From assembly GCA_026389315.1 (NCBI GenBank), contig JAPLIC010000060.1:1-63956 (forward strand): a DNA stretch of 63,956 nt. Reading direction: 5' to 3'. Below the pieces are notes generated by a model. That model was not told the DNA's origin. It worked only from the letters and a program-made list of their open reading frames with translations, and searched no databases. A program made the translations under genes and the position numbers. Source of the DNA: Cyanobacteriota bacterium (lineage in GTDB: Bacteria > Cyanobacteriota > Cyanobacteriia > PCC-6307 > Cyanobiaceae). Shown one piece after another: positions 52,499 to 61,956 of this stretch. The stretch's first letter is position 1; each line of letters starts with the position of its first letter.

Positions 52499-53337
52499 CT
52501 GGGGGAATGAAACCCCCTCCCAGAGACGCCATTAACCCTGCTTAGGTCTCAGCCTATTCTGCGATTCTCTGGCTAAGAGCCAGCAGCTCATAGGAATCTG
52601 GTTAATCTCTGGGCATTGGCCTTGGCGATGAGCTTGAAAATCGGCAGGCCCCATGCTGAACTGAACTGACCTGACCTGCCGTAGCCACTGCTGATGACTA
52701 GTTAAATCTCGGCACCAAAGAATAAAATCTAGATGCTTTTGAACATCCCCCAAATTCTCAATGGCGTGAAAAGCGTGAGAGCAAGCAAGACTAACTAGTA
52801 CTTAAAAGTTTTCTACTTAATAGAGCATTCAAAAGCAGTTGCGTGAATCAACTGAATTTGACTAGTGATGCATTTGAGACCAAAAAAAACGATTGTTAAA
52901 TAATTAAATATCTGGCAACATTGACGCACCTGAATAAGATTGTAAAAAACCAGAATTGTTTAGAGTATTTAGCCAAAGGAACCTGGTTGAATTTCTCGAC
53001 AAACCAATTCGTAGATCACGAATGCATTGGTCTTGAACACATCTGTGTCTGGGAGGATAATCACCTCTACCTGTGCACGCTACTGCAACAAGAGGAGTAA
53101 CAAATAAAACAAAGAATAAGTAGCATGCTGAACAAAATACAAGAACTACATGAGACAATATGAATTGAAATATTAAATTTGTGCCAAATAGGTTAGCTGC
53201 TATTTTCTACTCTAATAACTAGGGGATCTTGAGTTTGGTCGCAATTCTTAATGGTGATCCCTGCTTGTCTCTGCAATCTCGCTATTGGTTTCGGCTTTGT
53301 ATGATAGGCTTAGTTAATTAAAGAGACTTCTTGGCAA
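52499..53337. other. AT-rich intergenic stretch upstream of the CHAT exoprotein gene
   Basis: About 840 bases with no convincing gene. Short open frames on the minus strand at 52532-52753 and 52904-53158 have no recognisable content and poor starts. The sequence immediately before the exoprotein gene (about 53290-53337) contains TATGATAGG, which could be a -10 element, but I cannot pair it with a -35. Confidence 0.4.
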
Positions 53338-56300
53338 ATGAAGACTTTAAAATTACTTGGTTTGTCAATCCATATTTCAGCTTTTTTTGTTATTCATTTA
53401 CCTGATTTGGCATCGGCACAGGTCATGCCTGGTGGGTTGAAAACCCGCGTTAATGGTAGTGCTTTTGGAGCTTGCGCCTCAGGCAATTGTGCCATTAGTG
53501 GAGGCAGTAAATCGGGCCAGAACCTGTTTCATAGATTCAACTATTTTGATACACGAAATGGAATTACTAAGATCAGGCTCGACACCCAAGGGCTTGAAAA
53601 TGTTATTGTGGGCGTAACTAGTGGCTCTGGATCCTTCCTCAATAAGCCCTTAACTTTGTCTTCTGCCGCTAATCTATTCTGGTTATCTCCGGGTGGAATC
53701 TGGGTGGGTTCTGGAGCAGGGTTTTATAACGTGCCTAACCTCCTCCTCAGCACAGGAACTGGCATTCGCCTTGGCGGCAACAGCTTCGATGTATTCGCAA
53801 CTACGCCTAAGGATGCTTTACGACTTCAGCAGCAGCCGAGCTTCAATATTAACGAGTCGGATACCGAGAAGCTTGAATTCTCCGACTTGGCCGAATTTGC
53901 AGGCAATCAATCAATTACACTACAGGGTGGACTTAAGATAACCATAGATCGAAATCTTATAATCGATGCTACAGGTGGAAATCTTATATCCCAGCCTGGT
54001 GCGGAAATCGGCCTGCAAGCAGGTTCATCAGTTCGTTTGTCTGGCCACCAGATAGCTTTGCGAAATATTTCCATCTCGGCCGGGAGCCAAAAAGGATGGG
54101 GCCTTGTGGATATCAAGACGAATCCATTGGCATCAGCGCACGGCGCAATTAATTTGGATTACTTGGAGCTTAAAGGAGAGAAGCTTACGATTGCTGGAGG
54201 TGAAGTCTCATTATCGAATAGCAAGCTAGAGGCACCCAAGGGATCTATCCTCCTTCAAGCAACAACAGCAGGGAGAGTGGGCAATCGGCTCAACTTATTT
54301 AATTCAACACTGGATGTCGAGCCCCACTCTCTAGATGATTTATATGCTCCATTAACTTTCCGATCTGAGCAGCCAGTCATCGAATCGACTATTCCACGTC
54401 CCAGCATTAGCTTGATGTCAAGCGGTGGAATAAGTGTTTTACAATCTAAACTCAATGCTTCCCTGGACCTCTTCTGGCTGCAGGGGCCACAGCCGTTTGT
54501 CGATGAAACCATGCGGCGCCTATCTGATGTCAGCGGAGAGATCCAACTCAGTGCTGGCAACGGCGGCATTGATGTGCGATCAAGCAGCATCATTAGTGAT
54601 GCCAGCCATAACATAGCCGGTAATATACGATTTTTAGCCATGAATGAAGGTCCCTATGCTGGTATTAAAGTGAAAGACACCTATGTTTCTGCAAGCTATG
54701 GTATTGGGCAAGGTTGTATCTTTATGGAAAGCGATGCGGGAATCAGTGTCGTGAACAGCTTTTTCAATTCATCAGCAAATCGCTATCCCCTGATAAACAA
54801 AAAAGAATTTTTTATTGGGGTTCATGGCAATGCTAAGCCACTTTCCTTTTATGGAGGCTATATTTCTTTAAATAATACCTCTGCTCTTTATCCAATCATG
54901 ATTGAATCAAGCAAGTTCTATTCTGTAAAAAATAGTGAAGGAGGCCCCCTGGAGAGCGGATTATTTGGACCCTTAGGAAAATTTGTTGATTCAAATGGTA
55001 TGTCTATTAAAGAAGGTGCCTCATCGGATTCACTTGGAATTGAAGGAGCCAAGTATGGATCTATCGTGGCATACCTAGCCGGCTACCAATATTACTATAG
55101 CGGTGGTCAAGTAAGAATTGTTTCGAATGGGGGAATATCAATAAACCAGTCTGAACTCAACACATCGAGCGGGCAGCCTAGTGCAAAGCAGCTGGAAAAC
55201 ACTGCTGGGCTAATTGCTCTAATCAATAATAATGACAAAATGATTAACATAAGTGATTCTTCTTTGATATCAACAACAGGCTTCTCGCGGATTCAAGCTG
55301 ATAGATACTACCATCCAGGCGTCATTCTATTGTTCAATGAAAAAGGGAAAACTCTATTTTCCAATTCAAAGCTTGACGTAAGCAGCTTAACCAGTTACTT
55401 GACATCAGTTTCGGATATAAAATATCCAACGATTTTTATTTCTTCAAAAGCCATAGACTTTATGGGGGCAACTTATATGAGTGCAAAGCCCGTCAAAGAT
55501 TCAGCACCAGCAGTTGATGAAACAAAGAAACAAACAATTAGTGACGGCGGCATTTCATTATCACCTCTCAAGCAATCAGCTAACCTGCTAACAGATCCAA
55601 GCCCTTTTACCGACGAAGAATTCAATCGGGAATTCTTGCAAAATATTGCATACAAAAGCTTCGCCGAGCTCAACCAGGTCCCGTTGAATGAGTTGAAAAA
55701 AAACCTAAGACAGGTTAACGAGAATCCACTGATATCTCGTCAAGCTAACACCGTTGGCCCCACTAATCTATCGGTAATAAACGGTCAAAAGTTTGTAGAA
55801 TCGGAAAAGGAAAGCGGCACTCGCGAGTTCCTCAAAGCACAACAACGTTCGCTTGAAAATACCGCAAAGCAGCTTGGACTTGCCGCCAGTGCAGGTAGAT
55901 TATACAGCATTAAGGATCTTCAGTCGCGTTTGCTACTGGCACAAGTAATCAGTAGTCAGCCGACAGGCTTGGAAAGCGACACCAATCGAAAAAATCATCC
56001 CTACACCCCCGCCATAGTCCATCTGCAACGGAATGATGAAGCCTCCGGCCAAACCCGCATCACCGCCATTCTGCTCACAGCCCAGGGTGAGCCAATCAGC
56101 CGCAGCACCCGGGTGGCTCGGGCCGATCTAGATGGCTGGATCAAGGGCTTTCAGCGCCAACTCAGCCGCCGTTCGCCCCAGCCCGATCCCACGAGAGATG
56201 CTGGCGAGCCCCTCGCCAAGGCCCTGGTCAGCCCCCTGCTGCCCCTGCTACGCGCCCAGGGCGTCAACGCCCTATTGCTGGAGGTGGACCGGGGGCTGCA

Positions 56301-57114
56301 GGCCATTCCCTATGGCGCCCTACCGGTGGAGGGTCGGCCGCTCGGGGAGCTTTTTGCCCTCACCATCACGCCATCGCTGGGGCTGATCGAGCTGGATCCC
56401 GGCCAGCGGGCTTTCCGGGGCCAGCTGCTGTTGGCGGGGGCCAGCCAATTCAGCAACGGTCTCGCCCCCCTACCGATGGTGCGGCAGGAGCTGCAGGCCC
56501 TGGCCCGGGAACATCACTCCCACCTGCTCCTTGACAACTCCTTCACCCCCACAGCCTTGATTGACCAGGCCCTCGCCGGCCAGTTCAACCAACTTCACAT
56601 CGCCACCCACGCCAATTTCCTGCCCGGCCAAACCGGAGTCCTCTATACCCCCAACACCACCTTGAGCCTGGCGGACCTGGGCCTTCGGCTGCGCTCCCGC
56701 AACAGCAGCCATCCCCTGGATCTGATCAGCATGAGTGCTTGTCTCACCGCCCTTGGCGATGAGCAAAGCGAGCTGGGTTTCGTGGGCATGGCCCTCCAGG
56801 CCGGGGCCCGCAGCGGCCTCGGCACCCTCTGGGAGGTGGATGACACCGCCACCGCCGCCTTCTTCATCGAGCTCTATCGCTTCCTCAAGGTCGGATTGAC
56901 CAAGGATCAGGCGCTGCAGGCCACCCAGCAGGCCTTCCGGCTTGGCCAGGTGCGGCTCCAGGGCGATCGCCTGGTGGGACCGGACCCGCGCACCGGCCAG
57001 GCCCAATCCACGTTGGTGGCAGGCCTGTCCCGGGAAGAGCAGATCCTTTTCGCCCAAGGGCTCAACCATCCTTACTATTGGGCAGGAATGATCCTTACCG
57101 GCAGCCCCTGGTAA
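53338..57114 (+). CDS. Two-partner-secretion exoprotein with C-terminal CHAT (caspase-like) domain
   Basis: The 1258-residue exported protein has a signal peptide (about 1-28, ending ASAQ) and a haemagglutination-activity/TPS domain (about 29-170; e.g. NLFHRFNYFDT, ANLFWLSPGGIWVGSGAGF) that directs transport through FhaC-type channels. A long Ser/Asn-rich beta-helix-like passenger (about 170-850) follows, and then a C-terminal CHAT domain (about 940-1258). The CHAT dyad is visible: His1091 in HIATHA and Cys1135 in ISMSACLTA. CHAT proteases of other bacteria cleave partner proteins. DNA up to about 55970 is AT-rich, whereas the CHAT-encoding part is as GC-rich as the core chromosome. The transporter gene follows 34 bases later. 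Confidence 0.85.
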   Translation: MKTLKLLGLSIHISAFFVIHLPDLASAQVMPGGLKTRVNGSAFGACASGNCAISGGSKSGQNLFHRFNYFDTRNGITKIRLDTQGLENVIVGVTSGSGSFLNKPLTLSSAANLFWLSPGGIWVGSGAGFYNVPNLLLSTGTGIRLGGNSFDVFATTPKDALRLQQQPSFNINESDTEKLEFSDLAEFAGNQSITLQGGLKITIDRNLIIDATGGNLISQPGAEIGLQAGSSVRLSGHQIALRNISISAGSQKGWGLVDIKTNPLASAHGAINLDYLELKGEKLTIAGGEVSLSNSKLEAPKGSILLQATTAGRVGNRLNLFNSTLDVEPHSLDDLYAPLTFRSEQPVIESTIPRPSISLMSSGGISVLQSKLNASLDLFWLQGPQPFVDETMRRLSDVSGEIQLSAGNGGIDVRSSSIISDASHNIAGNIRFLAMNEGPYAGIKVKDTYVSASYGIGQGCIFMESDAGISVVNSFFNSSANRYPLINKKEFFIGVHGNAKPLSFYGGYISLNNTSALYPIMIESSKFYSVKNSEGGPLESGLFGPLGKFVDSNGMSIKEGASSDSLGIEGAKYGSIVAYLAGYQYYYSGGQVRIVSNGGISINQSELNTSSGQPSAKQLENTAGLIALINNNDKMINISDSSLISTTGFSRIQADRYYHPGVILLFNEKGKTLFSNSKLDVSSLTSYLTSVSDIKYPTIFISSKAIDFMGATYMSAKPVKDSAPAVDETKKQTISDGGISLSPLKQSANLLTDPSPFTDEEFNREFLQNIAYKSFAELNQVPLNELKKNLRQVNENPLISRQANTVGPTNLSVINGQKFVESEKESGTREFLKAQQRSLENTAKQLGLAASAGRLYSIKDLQSRLLLAQVISSQPTGLESDTNRKNHPYTPAIVHLQRNDEASGQTRITAILLTAQGEPISRSTRVARADLDGWIKGFQRQLSRRSPQPDPTRDAGEPLAKALVSPLLPLLRAQGVNALLLEVDRGLQAIPYGALPVEGRPLGELFALTITPSLGLIELDPGQRAFRGQLLLAGASQFSNGLAPLPMVRQELQALAREHHSHLLLDNSFTPTALIDQALAGQFNQLHIATHANFLPGQTGVLYTPNTTLSLADLGLRLRSRNSSHPLDLISMSACLTALGDEQSELGFVGMALQAGARSGLGTLWEVDDTATAAFFIELYRFLKVGLTKDQALQATQQAFRLGQVRLQGDRLVGPDPRTGQAQSTLVAGLSREEQILFAQGLNHPYYWAGMILTGSPW

Positions 57115-57148
57115 CAATTCCGGCCGTAACCACGTCCCGTTGTTTTAA

Positions 57149-58798
57149 ATGTTGCCCTTGCTGGCCCAGTTGGTGGCGCCGCCTCTGCAGCCGGGCCCCA
57201 TTCGCTTGCCGGGGGCCGATCAACAGCGATCTCTCCCCGTTTCGCCCGCCCCATCCGGGCCTCAGGTGCCAGCCCCTGTCCAGCCAGCCGTGCCTGGCGC
57301 CACCGCAAACCTGCCGCGCCTGCGGGGCTTCAATCCCTACAGCGCCGCTGAGCTGTCTCGGATCCTGGCCGACTGCAGCACCACCACCAACCCAGAGGCC
57401 CGCCTCAACCTCTGTGCCACGGCCCTGGGCTCCAGGCTGTTTGCCGATGGTTACATCAACAGCCGCGTCATCCCCCAGCCGAACCCACCACCCGGTGAAC
57501 TGGAAGTGGTGCCCGGCAAAATCGAAGCAATTCAGATCGTCAGCTCCAGCCCAAGGCTGCAGCGACGCCTGTTGCGTCTGCTGAAGTCCCTCCAGGGCAG
57601 CGTGCTGCACCTACCAACGCTGACGGCCCAGCTCACCCGGATTCAGCAGCTGCCCGGCGTCGGTCTGCTCAAAACCAACCTCAACCGCATCGGTGAGGAC
57701 TCCAACCGCGCCCAGCTATTGATCACGGTGGAGCCCGGCCATCCCCCCCTGCGGGGTGAACTGGCCCTGCGCAATGACGGCAACGGCGGCAGCGGCCAGT
57801 TCCGGGGCCTGGCCACCTTGGTCAAGGAACGGGCCTTGCTCAACGGCGACACCCTGCTGCTGTTCGGCGAAATCAACACCGATTCCAACCCCGAAATCGG
57901 CTCCCTCAACGGCTCGCTCAGCTACTCCCTGCCCCTGCTCGATCGGCTCAACCTCACCACCGCCCTCGGGGCCAGCCGCCGCGCACTGGTGGAGGCGCCA
58001 CCGCCACTGAACGACCTCAGCTTTCGCCAACTGCAACTGTTCGGCCAGCTGGAATACACCCTGCATGAATCGCTCAGCGATCGTCTGACGGCCTTCGCCG
58101 GCCTCAGCGTCAATCGCAACGACGCCTATCTGAGCGGCGCCAGCTTCCCCGCCATCGTGGGGGGTGGGGATGCCGGCTGGTTGCGCACCGGCTTCGCCCG
58201 CATCGGCCTGGCCTACGACCGATCCACGGGCCCCTTGGCCTTCAACACCAACCTTTATGGCCTGCAGGGCATCGGCGCCTGGTCCACCGCCGCCCAACGG
58301 CAGGAGCTGCAATTTCTGGGCATCGAGCCAGATCAGGCCCGGGCCCTGGGATCCCAACTCGCCGCCTCCTGGTGGCTGGCCCCCCGCTGGCAACTCAACC
58401 TGCGGGCCGCCGGCCAGTTGGCCTTCAATCCCCTCACCAATCCCATGGGTTTCAGCCTCGGCAGTGACAATGGCCTGCGGGGCCTGCCGGGGCAGGTGCT
58501 GAGCGGCGACAGTGGCCTGCTGGGCACCATCGACCTGGCCTGGTTGCTAGCGCGGGGGCGCCAGGGGGCCCTCCAGTTGGTGCCGTTCATCGGCAAGGGC
58601 CAGGTGTGGACTGAGGTGCCCGGCGCCACCATCAGCGAAAGCGCCGGAGCCGGCGGCTTGCTGCTGCGCTGGATCCGGGGCCGGCATGGCGAACTGGAAT
58701 TGGGCTGGGTCAAGCAGTTTCAAAGTGGCTCTAAGGCTTACTGGGACCAATGGATCCTCGGTAACGGCTTCTATACAAAACTGGTCTATCGCTTCTAG
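57149..58798 (+). CDS. FhaC/ShlB-type outer-membrane transporter (TpsB)
   Basis: The 549-residue protein has an N-terminal secretion-like segment rich in Pro, then POTRA-like regions around 50-200 (e.g. ELEVVPGKIEAIQIV, LKSLQGSVLHLPTLTAQLTR) and a C-terminal 16-strand beta-barrel ending in the aromatic YTKLVYRF, the outer-membrane insertion signal. The glycine-rich GLRGLPGQV loop near 450 matches the conserved loop-6 VRGY/F-type motif region of Omp85-family transporters. It would export the upstream CHAT exoprotein. No separate signal peptide with a sharp cleavage site is visible; the first ~15 residues are weakly hydrophobic. Its stop overlaps the next gene's GTG start by one base. Confidence 0.85.
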   Translation: MLPLLAQLVAPPLQPGPIRLPGADQQRSLPVSPAPSGPQVPAPVQPAVPGATANLPRLRGFNPYSAAELSRILADCSTTTNPEARLNLCATALGSRLFADGYINSRVIPQPNPPPGELEVVPGKIEAIQIVSSSPRLQRRLLRLLKSLQGSVLHLPTLTAQLTRIQQLPGVGLLKTNLNRIGEDSNRAQLLITVEPGHPPLRGELALRNDGNGGSGQFRGLATLVKERALLNGDTLLLFGEINTDSNPEIGSLNGSLSYSLPLLDRLNLTTALGASRRALVEAPPPLNDLSFRQLQLFGQLEYTLHESLSDRLTAFAGLSVNRNDAYLSGASFPAIVGGGDAGWLRTGFARIGLAYDRSTGPLAFNTNLYGLQGIGAWSTAAQRQELQFLGIEPDQARALGSQLAASWWLAPRWQLNLRAAGQLAFNPLTNPMGFSLGSDNGLRGLPGQVLSGDSGLLGTIDLAWLLARGRQGALQLVPFIGKGQVWTEVPGATISESAGAGGLLLRWIRGRHGELELGWVKQFQSGSKAYWDQWILGNGFYTKLVYRF

Positions 58799-61047
58799 TG
58801 GCCCGTTCCTCGCCAGCAACCGGCCCCCATCCAAAAGGGATTCTGCGGCAGGCGATGACTCGTCAAGGGATTGTGCGGCAACTGGGTCCCTACCTCGCCG
58901 CCTTTGGTTTGTTGCTGCTGCTGCGCCAGAGCCAACTCAGCGAACAGCTCAACCTGCTCGCCTACGACCTGGCGGTGCAGCTCCGGCCCCTGCCCTCCGG
59001 GGCCTCCACCCCCGTGCGCATCATCGGCATCGACGAGGACGATCTCAAGCGCTATGGACCGATGGTTTCTGATGGGCTGTTGGCCGATGCGATCGAACGG
59101 CTGGATCGGATCGGCGTGCGGGCCATCGGGCTGGATCTGTTCTGCGGCCAACCGGTCGGTGCCGGCGGGGCGAGATTGCGCCAGCAGGCCGCCAGCAACC
59201 CCCGATTGGTGTCCGCCTACTTCGATCTCGATGGCAAGCGGGCAATCCCCGGCACTCCGCCCCACCGCCAGGGCTATGCCGATCTCTATACCGATCCCCA
59301 GGATGGGCTGGTGCGCCGTGATCTGCTGCACGTCGTCGGCACAGATCAAGCCAGCAAAGCCTCCCTGCCGATGCGCTTGCTGCAGATCGCCAAGGGGCAG
59401 AGGCAGCTGCCGCACTGGCTGCAGCAACAGCCGCAGCCGCTGGCGGATCTGGGCGAGGGGGCGGGGGGGTATCTGCCAGAGAGCCCTGTCACCGATGACC
59501 ACTATCTGCAGCGCATGCTCGCTTTCCACCAGCCGGGCAGCTTCCCCCAATGGAGCCTGGGCCGCTTGCTGCGCAACCAGCTAAGCCCGCAGCAGACCCA
59601 GCAACTGCGCGGCAGCATCGTGCTGATCGGCGTGGTGGCCCCCTCCAGCAAGGACAGTTTCCCAGTGCCCTTCAGCAGGGGCCGGGCGGGCGATCAGCGC
59701 TTCCAAATCTCCGGCGTCGAAATTCACGCCCACCGGCTTGCCGCCCTGTTGGCGCTGGAGCGCGGCCAGCCCTTGGGAATCCAGGCCGCCTCGGCGCCGC
59801 TGAATCGCTGGCTGCTGCTGCTTGCCCTCGCGGTTGGCATCGTCGCCGGCGAACGGGTGCCAGGGCTGCGGCGCAGCCTCTGGGTGGTGGCCTCGGGCCT
59901 GCTGCTGGCGGTGGCGGTCACGGCGGCCTTGCTGGCCCTGGGGGTGTGGCTGGATGCGGCCCTGCCCTTGGCGGCCTTCAGCTTGATGGCGGCCGCCGGC
60001 TGGTTGCGCCGCGGTGCCAACCAGCAAATCAAAGGAATGTTATTGGAGATACAAAATAGGCATGTGCGCAGCCAGTTCGATCGGTTTGTTTCCAAGGCCG
60101 TGGCCGGTGAATTATTGGACAAAAGCCAGACCAGTCAGGCAGCCAGTGAGCTCCGCACTGTCACCGTACTGATGAGCGACCTGAGGGGTTTCAGCCTACT
60201 GGGCCAAGACAATCCTCCGGACCTGATTGTTCGACTACTGAATAATTATCTTGAGGAGATGTTTCACGTCATTGAAGAATATGGCGGCACGATCGACGAA
60301 GTCTTAGGTGATGCCATCCTTGTGCTTTTTGGGGCACCCCTGGTCCGCGCGGATCATGCCGAGGCCGCCGTTGCCTGTGCCCTGGCCATGCAGATCGCCA
60401 TGGAAAAAGTGAATCAAACCAATGCCCAGCAGGGGCTGCCAGCGCTGGAGATGGGGATTGGCTTGTGCACGGGTGACGTGATCGCCGGCACGATCGGCTC
60501 CAGGCAGCGGGCTAAGTATGGCGTGGTGGGATCGGCGGTGAACCTGGCCGCCCGCATTGAATCCCTGAGCGTGGGCGGTGAGGTGCTGGCGGCCCAATCC
60601 ACGGTTCGGGCCACGGACGTGCCGCTGCGCATCGATGCCGATCACACTGTGGCGGTGAAGGGATCCCAAGAGCTCTTGCGGGTCTTGGCGATCGGGGCCA
60701 TCCAAGGCACGCACAACCTCGCCTTGCCCCTCACTAGCTCGCAGCCCCAGGCCCTGGCGCAGCCCCTGGCGATTGATTACGCCATCTTGAGGGGCAAACA
60801 GCGTCAAGGTTCTCCGCAGCCGGCCTTTGTCACCCATCTCAGCGAGCGGGAAGCCTGGGTCCTGCTGGCGGGAGACCGACCAGAACTGTTCGACGACCTG
60901 GTGCTGATAATTCCAACTAGCAGCGGCAGCGGCAGCGCCGAGGTCTACGCCAAGGTGCGGGAGCAGTGCAATGGCCATTGGCGCGTTGTCTTCAGCTTGA
61001 TGTCGACTGGGATTAAGCAGTTGATTGGTGTGCGGGAGGCGGCGTGA
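58798..61047 (+). CDS. CHASE2-sensor class III nucleotide cyclase
   Basis: The 749-residue protein has an N-terminal transmembrane helix, an extracytoplasmic CHASE2 domain (about 30-330), three membrane helices (about 340-410) and a class III cyclase domain (about 450-640). Metal-binding Asp461 (VLMSDLRGFS) and Asp505 (EVLGDAILVLFG) and transition-state Asn582 and Arg586 (VNLAARIES) are present. Base-recognition positions are Glu501 and Gly575 instead of the Lys/Asp of adenylate cyclases, a Glu-Gly pair I recall in the cyanobacterial guanylyl cyclase Cya2. The start is GTG 58798, overlapping the transporter stop; ATG 58855 is possible. Confidence 0.85.
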   Translation: MARSSPATGPHPKGILRQAMTRQGIVRQLGPYLAAFGLLLLLRQSQLSEQLNLLAYDLAVQLRPLPSGASTPVRIIGIDEDDLKRYGPMVSDGLLADAIERLDRIGVRAIGLDLFCGQPVGAGGARLRQQAASNPRLVSAYFDLDGKRAIPGTPPHRQGYADLYTDPQDGLVRRDLLHVVGTDQASKASLPMRLLQIAKGQRQLPHWLQQQPQPLADLGEGAGGYLPESPVTDDHYLQRMLAFHQPGSFPQWSLGRLLRNQLSPQQTQQLRGSIVLIGVVAPSSKDSFPVPFSRGRAGDQRFQISGVEIHAHRLAALLALERGQPLGIQAASAPLNRWLLLLALAVGIVAGERVPGLRRSLWVVASGLLLAVAVTAALLALGVWLDAALPLAAFSLMAAAGWLRRGANQQIKGMLLEIQNRHVRSQFDRFVSKAVAGELLDKSQTSQAASELRTVTVLMSDLRGFSLLGQDNPPDLIVRLLNNYLEEMFHVIEEYGGTIDEVLGDAILVLFGAPLVRADHAEAAVACALAMQIAMEKVNQTNAQQGLPALEMGIGLCTGDVIAGTIGSRQRAKYGVVGSAVNLAARIESLSVGGEVLAAQSTVRATDVPLRIDADHTVAVKGSQELLRVLAIGAIQGTHNLALPLTSSQPQALAQPLAIDYAILRGKQRQGSPQPAFVTHLSEREAWVLLAGDRPELFDDLVLIIPTSSGSGSAEVYAKVREQCNGHWRVVFSLMSTGIKQLIGVREAA

Positions 61048-61339
61048 ACTTCTGGGAATGCAGGGCAAGGGGCTGGGATGAAACGCTCGTGGTTGGGGCG
61101 TTAGCAAGCCTGGTCGCCAACTCCCACTCGGATTGAAACGAGTGCTGGTGACACCGCATTGGCCCACGAAATTGAGGCAGTTGCAGCGAGCAGACTGGAA
61201 CAGTTGATTTGGATGGCGGATTGGGGCGAGGCCTGTCCGTTGATCAGTTGTCAGGTAAATGACATCTAACTTTCACCAAGCTGACAAGAATTTAAGGCTA
61301 GCACCACTAGAAATGAAAGCGTAGTCGCCCAAACACACC
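61048..61339. other. Intergenic region between the cyclase and the leader-peptide gene
   Basis: 292 bases without a gene. A hairpin CACTCG (61125-61130)/CGAGTG (61139-61144) could be a weak terminator for the cyclase gene. The unpaired loop contains GATTGAAA. Composition turns AT-rich after about 61250. A promoter for the next gene should lie here, but no strong -35/-10 pair is visible. Confidence 0.4.
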
Positions 61340-61897
61340 GTGACCAAATGCTTCAGGATTCAGCCAGATCAATCGAAGTTTTACTACGATTGCGACATGC
61401 CAGTCAGTCGAAATGAGGATCGCTGGTGGCGAACAACAGGCCCTGATCCAGCAGACCCCCAAAATGCAACAATGGCAAGGGGGCTCGATTCCGAACTATC
61501 CTCTAATCTTATTGCCTCCGAAGTCTTTGCGGAAAACTTTGCAGCGACTTCAGCAGCGCTGGCAGCTGAAACCAAAACCTTTGTAAGTTCAATCCTTGAC
61601 CTCCCAATCGAGAAAGGTTATGAGATGGATCGTCGACTCAAGGCTGATCCAGCTTTACTTGCAGAGTTCATAGAAAATCCAGAAGAAATTTCTAGACGGG
61701 AGGTTGGCATAGAACTTCCAGAGGGATTCCATTGCCACTTTGTAGATGAGAACAATGTCTACTACCCACCTGAGGGCGATGCACTTTCTCAGCTATCGCT
61801 TGGCAGTGATGGCAGATTATGGAGTCGTGTTGAGATCAGGACTGCCGTAGGCCCCGGTTGCTTCCTATTCTGTGGAGTATGCTGGAGTGTGGAATAA
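61340..61897 (+). CDS. Candidate proteusin-type (NHLP-leader) RiPP precursor
   Basis: The 185-residue protein opens at GTG 61340 (ATG 61398 or ATG 61472 possible). Residues 93-144 read YEMDRRLKADPALLAEFIENP, then REVGIELPEGFHCHFVDE ending VYYPP, the pattern of the nitrile-hydratase-alpha-like leader peptides (NHLP) of proteusin-type RiPPs: ADP-x-LxAEFxxNP, GIELPEG and a final PP. After this leader the C-terminal ~40 residues end GPGCFLFCGVCWSVE, with Cys174, Cys178 and Cys181, suitable for post-translational modification. No LanM, radical-SAM, YcaO or transport gene is nearby. Alternatively it may be an unmodified nitrile-hydratase-like protein fragment. Confidence 0.55.
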   Translation: MTKCFRIQPDQSKFYYDCDMPVSRNEDRWWRTTGPDPADPQNATMARGLDSELSSNLIASEVFAENFAATSAALAAETKTFVSSILDLPIEKGYEMDRRLKADPALLAEFIENPEEISRREVGIELPEGFHCHFVDENNVYYPPEGDALSQLSLGSDGRLWSRVEIRTAVGPGCFLFCGVCWSVE

Positions 61898-61956
61898 ATA
61901 TTTATCCACCACAAATACCGAGATTGGCCTTATGAAACGCTTACTCTTTGAAAGTC

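Noticed and set aside
52904..53158. Minus-strand 84-codon frame with a hydrophobic N-terminus
   Set aside because: It has no good ribosome binding site, unusual composition after the hydrophobic part and no recognisable family; likely chance in AT-rich DNA.
61100..61106. GTTAGCA, resembling an attC right core box
   Set aside because: No matching left core box or foldable arms lie upstream within attC length, and no cassette structure is present.
61131..61139. GATTGAAAC, similar to the end of many cyanobacterial CRISPR repeats
   Set aside because: Only one copy is present, there is no regular repeat-spacer pattern around it and no cas genes are in the window.
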